Below, piece by piece: positions 55,223-64,000 of a stretch of 64,000 nucleotides of DNA. A model generated the notes under the pieces. The model searched no databases and had not been told where the DNA came from. It saw nothing but the letters and a program-made list of their open reading frames with translations. Every line of letters starts with the position of its first letter. Within the stretch, counting starts at the first letter, position 1. Where the stretch lies: NCBI GenBank assembly GCA_025266875.1, contig JALLLT010000006.1, positions 1,240,001-1,304,000 on the forward strand. The letters run 5' to 3'. A program made the position numbers and the translations under genes. This stretch comes from Fennellomyces sp. T-0311 (taxonomy: Eukaryota > Mucoromycota > Mucoromycetes > Mucorales > Lichtheimiaceae).

Positions 55223-55556
55223 CTATGATGGCGGTTTTCCCGATTGTTGCTTTGAAAACTCCAAGTATTCGCGTTGCCGGATGTCCAATACCCTTCGCTT
55301 ATTAAAGTACTCAACCTACTCCCCCGCTTGTTAGCATATACCAGAAGTTATCTCTTTACGTTTTTACCCAGCTGGCCATGCATCCATCCTCGTACTTTGA
55401 TTTCTTTTCGAGACAATCCTTGGCTTTTTGTGGATCATTTTCAACAATTGTTGGATCAATAATGGAGACGCTGTCAAGACACGCGAAGTATTCGTCACGT
55501 AATTTCCAGCATTTTTGCCGTTCTTGACGTGTTGGTGGTTTTGAACGTTCTGTCAT
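55223..55556 (-). CDS. COA6: Cytochrome c oxidase assembly factor Coa6
   Basis: Small intermembrane-space protein needed for copper delivery to Cox2. Start MTERSKPPTRQERQKCWKLR at 55556; the twin-cysteine motif is CX9C (C-WKLRDEYFA-C) and CX10C (C-LEKKSKYEDG-C), the Coa6 spacing. An intron (TGG|GTAAAA...GAGTAG, about 55369-55299) leads to VEYFNKRRVLDIRQREYLEF, matching the family C-terminus W(V/I)xYFxKRR. Without splicing the frame ends at once (VKT), so the intron is required. The stop at 55223 lies 31 bp from that of the TFIIIC gene. Total about 92 residues. Confidence 0.93.
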
Positions 55557-56466
55557 GTTTATGTGTAAACCGAACGTTGTCAAGTCTGCCTTTAGTCGAC
55601 GCGCCACTGTATAAAATGTCCGACTTCTATGTGTCACACAAACACCACCCATAGCAACGCTCATTCGATCGATCTTTGGTACACATACGCTGTTACAAGT
55701 ATCTAATAGCAACCCACGAACTTGTCATTCTGTGAAACTTCCAGCTAATGAAGTATAAATTGAAAATAATCATTCTCTAATATACGCCAGAACAACTTAC
55801 TATTATATGCAGACGCAGGAAGTTATCAGCAGACGCATGCATCGATTGGTTACAACACTGATGTAGTAAAATATAGTTTCTTATGTGCTGTTAGAACCAC
55901 ACATACAGATTAGTTGACGATCTGCAAGGGTCATCTACAGCAATGCTCGTAATAAGCGTGAACACATGACTCAATGTTCTTTTAATTATACGCGTTTTCA
56001 AGTATTAATGTCGATGGATCACGTCGCGTTTTTACTTCTGTCTAACTATCACAATAGGGAGTCACCAATGACACGTCAGAATACCCGTGGATCAATCGCC
56101 AGTGATTCAGTTAAGGTCACACAAGCTATAATAGACAGTTCATATGGTAGCCATCATGCTCGATAGCAATGATCTGCCAACTTCATATGCGTGGTGCAGC
56201 TGAATGAGAAGAGAGCAGGCGAGCGTGACCGAGAAACATGCTGAAACGCGCTTCAAATTCAATTGCAACATTGGCAACTGGCATTAGGCGACGGTGAGCG
56301 GTGGTGGCTTAGAGAAAATTTTCTTCAAATAATTTTTCGGTCAAGTATTCTTGAACTCCTCCTTCTCTTTGCTGCTTGACTTAGTCACCGCTGGTATGTT
56401 TACCACCATTGACAGCAGCCCTGGTGTACTAATTACGCTTTCATTTGCAGGGATATTTCAAAAACA
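55557..56466. other. Divergent region upstream of COA6 and ribosomal protein uS10
   Basis: No gene is seen. It should contain the COA6 promoter on the minus strand and the uS10 promoter on the plus strand. Confidence 0.5.
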
Positions 56467-56952
56467 ATGTCTTACGTCGTAAGTTTGGTCACTTGCTTTG
56501 CCATGACAGAATGCCTAATTCTTTTCTTTGCATTTCTAAGGCTAAGAACTCTGCTCAAAAGCCTGGCCTCGAGGAACAGGCTCAGCCCAAGATCCACCGC
56601 ATCCGTATTACGTTGACCTCGCGCAACGTCAAGAACTTGGAAAAGGGTAAATCGTTTGTCGTTTGCATAATGAATCAGTTTTTAACTACCGTCTTATAAA
56701 GTGTCGGCTGACCTGATCCAACGCGCCAAGGACAAGCAGCTTAAGGTCAAGGGACCCGTCCGTCTTCCTACCAAGGTCCTCCGCATCACCACCCGCAAGT
56801 CGCCCTGCGGTAACGGTTCGGAGACCTTTGACAAGTTCGAGATGAGAATCCACAAGCGTTTGATCGATTTGCACTCGCCTTCCGAGATCGTCAAGCAGAT
56901 CACCTCGATCTCCATCGAGCCTGGTGTGGAGGTTGAGGTCACGATTGCGTAA
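56467..56952 (+). CDS. RPS20: 40S ribosomal protein uS10 (Rps20)
   Basis: Small-subunit ribosomal protein. Exon 1 is only four codons (MSYV, 56467-56478, GTAAGT donor). Exon 2 gives [35 protein letters not shown], and exon 3 (from about 56701) gives [60 protein letters not shown], ending [11 protein letters not shown]. These are hallmark eukaryotic uS10 motifs. G/C-ending codons dominate, as expected for a highly expressed gene. Confidence 0.97.
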
Positions 56953-57416
56953 AGCGTGGATGTATCTGTTGGATTTTGTGTGTGTGTGTTTTTTTTCTTC
57001 GTGCATGAATAAAAAAAGCACCCATTTTGTCCTTGTCTAAATTTTGCTTAGTGAATACATGGAATATAGCCGTGAATTAAACATTCTTTCGGGTCATTGT
57101 AATGCACACGGTAAGGGTACTACGCCCCCCCCCTCTGACCAGCCCTTATAGGAAGTTGGGAGGGACGGAGGATGGATACTTCATCAGACTCCGGAAATGG
57201 TGATTGCATCAATTATCATTGTATAGATTAACACCCTGAAAAGATGTATCCGGCTAAATAGTTACTCATAGCTCATAAACATCTCTACATGAAAGAAGCG
57301 CAAAGAAAGCTCAAGAATCTTACAAAGAAATGCAAACGTGTCTATTAAATAGTTTAATGAGAGGTAATAAAGTACGTATGTTTTTTCGCTATACATCATT
57401 ATCACTTATTTTCCAA
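56953..57416. other. uS10 3' flank and left flank of the transposon relic
   Basis: TG-rich and T-rich sequence directly after the stop fits a terminator. A run of ten C lies near 57125-57134. I could not find terminal inverted repeats or a target-site duplication for the neighbouring transposon. Confidence 0.4.
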
Positions 57417-58955
57417 TATATCATCTCGCGCTATCACTTCCAATCGAATTGCCACTGGCTCCAAACGTATCATCAATGGCGAGGAGCCCAATCAACGTAA
57501 AAAGCGCAATGCCCTTACCAATCGCCAAAAACTAGCAATTGTTTACGAATACCGAAAAACTCACTGGAAGCAAAAGCCACCTGCAGACTGGCCAAAGGAG
57601 AAGTTCAGCCTTGACTTCGTTCCTAAGTAGTCTACCATTTCTGCTATCATCGAAGGTTCGGACAAGTACTTGGCCATGACCGATGAGCAGCTTAGCGACA
57701 AGGAAACAAGGTCCTGTGCTCAACCTGATATGGAAAAAGTACTTGCACGCTACGTCGACGAAATGGAGAGATGTCATGTGCCCTTGAACGCGATGGAATT
57801 ACTGCTCAAGCAAAAGCAAATTGCAAAAGAAATGAAAAATTCGAAATTTTCGATTCTCAGATGGATGGCTCAGTGGATACGAGAGGCGCTTTGGATATAA
57901 GTCTTGAGCTATGCATGGCGAAGCAGCCTCAACCAATGTGACGAGTGCTGCTCAGGAACAAATTTCAGAAATCAAGAAGATCAGAGGATACGGGCTGCCA
58001 AACCTTTACAACTTTGACGAGTCAGCTTTATTCTATATCCAAGTCCCACGCAGAACAATCTCGATACAGCCACTCTCTGTCTCGAAGGATGACGAGTCGC
58101 GGTTCGCAGTTGCCATGACATGCAATGCAAACCGCTCGCATAAGCTAAGATTTTTCATTGACCATGCAAAAGAACCTCGTTGCTTCAAGCGAAGACCCGG
58201 TAAATTGCTTAGCAGTTTATATAACTGTTTAACTGAAACGCATACTACCATCGTTTTAGATGAAACAAAGCTCCATTGGTATAGGAATAATTTAAAGCAT
58301 GGATGACAGCTGATCTGTTTACTCAGATGGTTGGTCGCTAGAATATTATAATGGGAAACTTGAACAAGAAGAACCTGCTGGTCATGGACAACGCATCAAG
58401 CCATAAGGTTCCAGAGCTCCAAAACATTTAAGTTATATCTCTTCCTCCCCATGCTACATCTGAGATCCAGCCTTTGGATCAGGGTATTATCGAAAACTCT
58501 AAAAAGCATTATCAGTAAGCTATTAATCTGAAGCAAGTATACTAACGTACATCTGAGTGTAGTGTTGTAAATGAGTGATTCTTACGGCGATTCAATACCG
58601 CCAAGCTGGTATACGGTTTAGAAAAGGCCAACTGACTGCCCTTTAGAGTCTGGATCAATTGACTGGCATGAATTGGGTAGCTAATGCATGGAACTCTGTT
58701 TCTTCAGAAACTGTCCAAAATTGATGGATCAAATCTGGCTTGTTGGGTTTCTTAACAGCTGAGAAGCAGGAGTTGAAGAAGGCTGCTGAAGAAGATGGTC
58801 AGCGTTTGTCAGATGAACTTGACACAGCAATTCTAGGTGGCCATAACAATTCGTGTGGTATAGAGGGTATTGACCTTATCCCAGATGAAGTGTCGCAAGA
58901 TATTCACGCTACAGTCTCCGTTGATAAACTTATTAATGATGTGATGATGGAATGA
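57417..58955 (+). pseudogene. Broken pogo/Tigger-type DDE transposase
   Basis: Remnant of a Tc1/mariner-superfamily (pogo/Tigger) DNA transposon, with several stops and frameshifts. In order: a basic N-terminus (NQRKKRNALTNRQKLAIVYE), a CENP-B-type helix-turn-helix (DWPKEKFSLDFVPK, stop, STISAIIEGSDKYL), and a second DNA-binding part ending SILRWMAQWIREAL, stop. After a frame change comes the DDE core: YNFDESALFY (first D), SVSKDDESRFAVAMTCNANR, EPRCFKRRPGK, LLVMDNASSHKVPELQNI (second D), and SLPPHATSEIQPLDQGII (third D). A C-terminal piece (ELKKAAEEDGQRLSDELDTA) reaches 58955. Stops at about 57628, 57898, 58304, within 58340-58440 and elsewhere make it non-functional. Confidence 0.85.
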
Positions 58956-58960
58956 GCTTG
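57417..58960 (+). mobile_element. Degenerate pogo/Tigger DNA transposon
   Basis: Element defined by its broken transposase reading. Ends are unknown: neither terminal inverted repeats nor TA duplications could be matched by eye. It inserted in the spacer between the uS10 and XPD genes. Confidence 0.6.
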
Positions 58961-60245
58961 GTATGTAGTATTTAAGAAGGGCGAAATCTAAACCTATTAA
59001 TTGCTAACATGTAAGGTAGTTGACAATCCCGAATCAGTTGCACAAAGACAAGGACACGATGAAGTGTAAACCCAATTCTTGCCCTTAAGACGTCATGGTC
59101 CACTCATAGATTTAGTTCCACCAACGCTCTCTCACCATATTTATATATTGCCCAACTAGTTCTATCACGTTTCTCATCGTCTCATCTCTGCCATTTGTAC
59201 TTTTCACTTATTGTTGTTGACCGCCAATCTGTAGTATTGGTTGGTGTTTTGACCCTTTGTATGATGACACCTTGAAATGATTACAATAAAGCTTAGGGCG
59301 GTATCTTTTGTGACTGTAAAAAAGACACGCATCAATGAGGATGGTGAAGGAGTTCCGATTTTCTCTAGAATGAAAAGACAGCACCATTTGAACGACCTTC
59401 TTGATTTGATGGTAGTTGAAGATGAATTGGATATTCAGATCATCCAACTTCTTAGAGAAAGGTTCCGGGAACTAGACAAAAGAGCGCAGTAGCGCCAAGC
59501 AAACCAGCATTTTTGCCTATTTTTAGAAATAAAATATTATCATCCGTTCGCTCGATATAATGGTACTTCAGATGAGTGATGTAACAATTGCTATATGAAT
59601 ATGACGATATTTTACTGCGTACTACCCCGGTGAATTGGGAATTATATCGCTATATAAAATATCATTATAGCGAGCGGTCACTGTATATAGTCGTATTCGG
59701 TATTGACCAAAGCAGCAACACCAGCACATACATTCCTAAAGCATGGTAAGTGAATCTAATGAGTCTCTGACTGATTGATTCAGATCATGATCTAAACTGC
59801 CTTTTTATGTTGGGCCATGATGGTTTTGGAGCAAACCCCATGGTTATGGACAGTAATGCTTAAACTGCTTGTAAATATCAGGTTCCATGCATCTATTGTA
59901 AATTTGTATAGTTTTAAATCGGAAACCTATGACTGGCGACTGCATATTTCTAAAGTAAGTCAAGGCTATAGTAAAGTTAAAGGAAGTTCAATATTTACTA
60001 AGAAGGTACGTACTCATAGATCAGTATAATCTGTATTTCGGTGTGTCTTCTGTATATATCAAATCGATCGTATAAGGTGTACTGTAGTATCTCCAATAAG
60101 CCAGGCACAGTTTGTAATCACTGTACGCGACGTCTCTGATAAAGACAATGTGGTCGCTGTCTGACGGACTTCCTGTTAAGTCATCGAACCAAATTCCGCG
60201 GTGGGTGAAGGTTCAGTAGCTATACCGCAACCTTTCACCTTCAAA
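58961..60245. other. Spacer between the transposon relic and XPD
   Basis: No firm gene. A 71-codon frame at 59277-59492 encodes a charged helical peptide (LNDLLDLMVVEDELDIQIIQ, LLRERFRELDKRAQ) that may be transposon-derived. An imperfect palindrome around 59640-59690 includes TCGCTATA and TATAGCGA. A 70-codon frame at 59817-60029 has no signature. The right end should contain the XPD promoter. Confidence 0.4.
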
Positions 60246-63200
60246 ATGATGTACAGTGTCCATAGCAATCGAATTACCTCGATCGTATCTTTATCGTGCT
60301 AATCATTGTCGTCTCTACTAGATTCAACATTGATGATCTCGTTATCCACTTTCCTTATGAAAAGATCTATCCCGAACAATATCAGTACATGTGCGATTTG
60401 AAGAAGGCACTTGATGCGCAGGCACGTTGTGTACACCATTACAAAGTCTATGAATATAAAATTAATAAGTGGATCTAGGGCCACTGTGTTTTGGAAATGC
60501 CTTCTGGAACTGGCAAAACTGTTTCGCTCTTATCGTTGATTGTCGCTTACCAAATGGTATGTGCTGCGTGTTCTGTTTCAATGTGAGTTATGTTTGATGC
60601 ATTTATTATTAGCAACATCCGGAAGATCATCGGAAGTTGGTCTATTGTTCACGAACAGTTCCAGAAATCGAAAAAGCGCTGGCAGAGCTTCGACAACTGA
60701 TGCTCTATCGACAAGAGCAAGGTCTGGAGGATAGTTACTTTGGACTTGGCTTGACAAGTCGGAAAAATCTATGCTTGCACCCGGTGGTTTCGCGCGAACG
60801 AAAAGGCAAAGTAGTGGATTCAAAATGTAGAAATATGACAGCCAGCTGGGTCCGTGCAAAAGCTGGCAAAGGCATAGGCGCCAATCCGGATGCTATGGAG
60901 ATCGATTCCAACGTCGAATTGTGCGACTTTTATGAGGTAACATCACCAAGATCATCGCTGCCAACTGTTGAAATATAAACTTATGGCGGCAAGTGTTAGC
61001 AATTGGATGCAATGAACTCGCCCAATCCTATCCCGCGAGGAATTTATACACTCGCCGATCTGAAAGCGTATTGCGAGAAGATGAAGTTCTGCCCATATTA
61101 TTTGGTTCGACGTGCTGTAAGTATCGCTTAGTTTTCCGATGCGTGGCACGTTGGTTGATACAGCGCTGAATTCAGATCCCCTTTGCAAATATTGTCATCT
61201 ACTCGTACCACTATATGCTCGATCCAAAAGTAGCAGAACTGGTCTCAAAGGAGCTTTCAAAGGACTGCATTGTGGTTTTTGACGAAGCTCATAATATTGG
61301 TACGATCTTGGGGTGATTAATTGGTTTAAAAATTGACCATGTACTGTAGATAATGTGTGTATTGATTCGCTGAGTATCGATCTGACGCGACCAATGCTGG
61401 ACGCTGGCGCGCGGAGTGTCTCGCTTTTAGCAGACAGGATCCAGGAGTATGTGCGAATAACTACGCGTTCAATATTTCGACTGACGTATGTGTATAGGAT
61501 CAAAGAAACAGATGCACAGCGACTGAAAAATGAATACTCAAAACTCGTAGAAGGTAAAGAAAACGGTGTGTTTATATACCCTGAAGAGTTTTCACCAACG
61601 AGTTGCTGGTAAATAAGGATTGCGAGACGCAAGCGCAGCAAGAGACGAAGATACATTTATGTCCAGTCCGGTATTACCAGATGATCTGTTAAAAGAAGCA
61701 ATCCCGGGAAATATTCGAAGGGCCGAGCATTTTGTCGCGTTCTTGCGACGGTTCATCGAATATCTTAAAACGCGGATGCGAGTGATGCATGTAGTTGCCG
61801 AAACTCCAGTATCATTTCTACAGCATCTGAAAGACGTGACGTACATCGAACGGAAACCACTACGATTCTGTGCCGAGCGACTCACAAGTCTTGTTCGAAC
61901 ACTTGAACTGACAGATCTGGAGCACTACTCGAGTTTACAGAAAATCGCAGCGTTTGCAACACTGGTTGCGACCTATGATAAAGGATTCATGCTCATTCTT
62001 GAACCGTTTGAGACTGAAACTGCTACAATTCCCAATCCAGTATTCCATTTCACGTAGGTGAATTTTGTCACTGTTTCTATGGTTACTCATCATTTTCGTT
62101 TGTCTGTGCCAGATGCTTAGATGCTTCCATAGCCATCCGACCCGTATTCGAACGTTTCAGCACGGTGGTTATCACTTCAGGAACGCTTTCTCCATTGGAT
62201 ATGTATCCCAAAATGTTGAACTTTAATGCGGTTGTGCAAGAAAGCTATGCCATGACACTGACACGAAACTGTTTCTTACCGATGGTACAAAGACTGTGCT
62301 TTACGCAAAAGAGAGTAAGCTGAATTGGCTGTCTTAGGTGATTACACGAGGATCTGATCAGGTAGCCGTAAGCTCCAAGTTTGAAGTTCGAAATGATCCT
62401 GCCGTTGTTCGTAACTTTGGTCAAATCATGGTCGAGTTCTCCAAAATCGTTCCTGACGGCGTGGTATGCTTCTTCCCGAGCTACTTGTACATGGAGCAGA
62501 TCGTATCCATGTGGAACGATATGGTAACCAGGCACAAGTCAGTTTGTCAGAGCCCTGTATTGACGTTGCACACAGGGTATCCTGAACGAAGCGTGGAAAC
62601 ACAAGCTGATATTTGTCGAGACACCTGATGCTGCTGAGACTTCAATGGCATTGTCCAATTACAGAAAGGTAAATAACTCCATCATGAAGTGCTCCAGAGT
62701 TATGCTAAGCCAGAAAACAGGCATGTGATAACGGCCGTGGTGCTATTCTGCTTTCTGTAGCCCGAGGCAAAGTTTCAGAAGGCATTGATTTCGATCATAA
62801 CTATGGCCGTGCGGTGATCATGTTTGGTATTCCTTATCAGTACACGGAATCACGCATTCTAAAGGTAAGATTGCACCTAAAGCTGCCCTCCCTTCGATTG
62901 GATTGATATATTTGGGCTTTCAGGCACGCCTGGAGTATTTGCGTGACAACCACCACATCCGAGAAAATGACTTTTTAACGTTCGATGCAATGCGACATGC
63001 AGCCCAATGTGCTGGACGAGTGCTGCGGGGCAAGACAGACTATGGTCTCATGGTGTTTGCAGACAAGGTATATGTGGTTGCAAAACATCTGATAGCCGGG
63101 GCTCTAACACGCGTAGCAGCGATTTGCACGGGCCGACAAGCGAGCCAAACTTCCAAAATGGATCAATCAGTACGTCACGGATGCTTCTACCAACTTGTCG

Positions 63201-63332
63201 ACGGATATGGCGTTGGTTATTGCCAAAAAGTTCCTTCGAACCATGGCTCAGCCGTTCGAAATCAATCAAACGGGTGTATCGCTGTGGACTTTGAAGGATA
63301 TCGAGGCTCGACAGAAGACTACTGCGGCGTAG
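60246..63332 (+). CDS. RAD3: XPD/ERCC2 (Rad3) TFIIH DNA helicase
   Basis: 5'-3' iron-sulfur DNA helicase of TFIIH, for nucleotide-excision repair and pol II initiation. Start at 60246 is inferred: ATGAT plus a GTACAG donor, spliced at 60321/60322 to give [25 protein letters not shown] intron (60422-60478) joins KKALDAQ to [20 protein letters not shown] (Walker A). The Fe-S cysteines are all present: [31 protein letters not shown]. Helicase motif II is VVFDEAHNI. Arch and HD2 regions follow, including [87 protein letters not shown], and a C-terminus [23 protein letters not shown]. About twelve introns. All catalytic and Fe-S residues that I can see are intact. Confidence 0.95.
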
Positions 63333-63520
63333 ATAATACCCACATCACCCGTGAGCAATTGGAAATAAAGATACGCTGTGAGTCATGCGCAGCGTTTAGG
63401 AGTGCTTTGCTTGATTTAAAAAAGCCCAGCCACCGGGAGTTCTTGATCGATTTGATGCGTCTGGTGTCTTTCGGCTTGCGCATTTCTGTCAAAAAGTACA
63501 CTAACCGCCCATTGACCACT

Positions 63521-64000
63521 ATGGCAACCTCATCTCGTGTGCAGCCTAAATGGCACACGCCGGCAACCGACAAGGACTCCAAGCCTGTTCTAAAATTGTA
63601 CAATTCAATGACGAAAACCAAGGCAAGTGTTAATTTATTTTTCAAAAAAAAAACTCTCGCGGGGTCCATTCGTGTAGTGGAACTCATTATTCTGTACAGA
63701 ATGAATTCATTCCTAAGCGCGCTGGACACGTTAGCTGGTATAACTGTGGCCCTACTGTCTATGATGCAGCCCATATGGGTCACGCTAGGTAAGTTTTGCT
63801 GAGCGAAAGAAATTTAAAACACTAACCGAGGTTGTGTTCAGAACTTACTTGAGCATGGACATTATTCGACGTGTCCTCGAGTCGTATTTCGGATATCAAG
63901 TGCAGTTTGTTCAAAATGTAACCGATATTGACGATAAGGTAATCACTTGTTATCGACAGACACCGCATTGTTCGACTTATACAGGTGCAGATCATTCTGC
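63521..64000 (+). CDS. Cysteinyl-tRNA synthetase, 5' part (cut by window end)
   Basis: Class-I aminoacyl-tRNA synthetase charging tRNA-Cys. Start [20 protein letters not shown] (63521), then [19 protein letters not shown] intron (63623-63699) joins to [29 protein letters not shown]; the HIGH-type motif HMGH and the zinc-ligand Cys of CGPTVYD are present. After another intron, [20 protein letters not shown] and NVTDIDDK follow, matching eukaryotic cytosolic CysRS. The frame continues past a further intron to the window edge. The gene starts 188 bp after the XPD stop, on the same strand. Confidence 0.93.

Noticed and set aside
1..64000. CRISPR arrays, rRNA genes, prophage or a secondary-metabolite cluster
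   Set aside because: None seen. The window is a eukaryotic nuclear segment with mainly housekeeping genes.

Overview
This is a eukaryotic nuclear window from a filamentous fungus. I infer Mucoromycota, most likely Mucorales, but cannot name the species. Nearly every gene is split by short introns (about 50-80 nt, usually GTAAGT/GTATGT to TAG/CAG), promoters are AT-rich with TATA boxes, and there is no operon logic. The gene set includes the i-AAA protease Yme1, a ROM-type RhoGEF, a Pil1-type eisosome protein, KNH-like secreted proteins and riboflavin kinase, together with TBCK and EI24 relatives. About 28 genes are supportable. Coordinates come from hand splicing on reading-frame continuity and family similarity.

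Layout. 1-2.0 kb: empty. 2.0-11.4 kb: GATA zinc-finger factor (-), YME1 (-), a mitochondrial 29-residue-repeat LEA-like protein (+) and TBCK (-). 11.4-16.6 kb: sparse, with one doubtful serine-rich gene and decayed coding-like segments. 16.6-21.3 kb: a compact housekeeping block of PMP3 (+), ribosomal protein eS1 (-), GAR transformylase (-), SmG (-), a small membrane protein (+) and a conserved fungal orphan membrane protein (-). 22.9-30.1 kb: a C2H2 factor with two duplicated finger pairs (+), choline/ethanolamine phosphotransferase (-), an unidentified gene (-) and a RhoGEF (+). 30.1-32.3 kb: mostly empty, but with a 45-residue Cys/His-rich ORF that has its own TATA box. 32.3-40.7 kb: EI24 (+), riboflavin kinase (-), NASP/Hif1 histone chaperone (-), CDC7 kinase (+) and a KNH-like secreted protein (+). 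40.7-43.5 kb: gene desert. 43.5-57 kb: Pil1-type eisosome protein (+), SAM methyltransferase (-), RSA4/NLE1 (-), acetate transporter family (+), TFIIIC90-like subunit (+), COA6 (-) and ribosomal protein uS10 (+). 57.4-59 kb: a broken pogo/Tigger transposon. 60.2-64 kb: XPD/RAD3 helicase (+) and the 5' part of cysteinyl-tRNA synthetase (+), cut by the window end.

Functional themes. Translation and ribosome assembly are represented by eS1, uS10, RSA4, TFIIIC and CysRS. DNA and chromatin are represented by XPD, CDC7 and NASP; the last two are divergent neighbours. Mitochondria are represented by Yme1, COA6 and the LEA-like protein. Cell-wall and plasma-membrane functions are represented by the RhoGEF, the KNH-like protein, Pil1, PMP3 and the acetate transporter. 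I found no CRISPR array, rRNA, convincing tRNA, virus or secondary-metabolite cluster. The most unusual items are the 45-residue Cys/His protein, the mitochondrial repeat protein, the double finger-pair factor, the RhoGEF with no visible CNH domain, and GC-AG introns in both XPD and CysRS.
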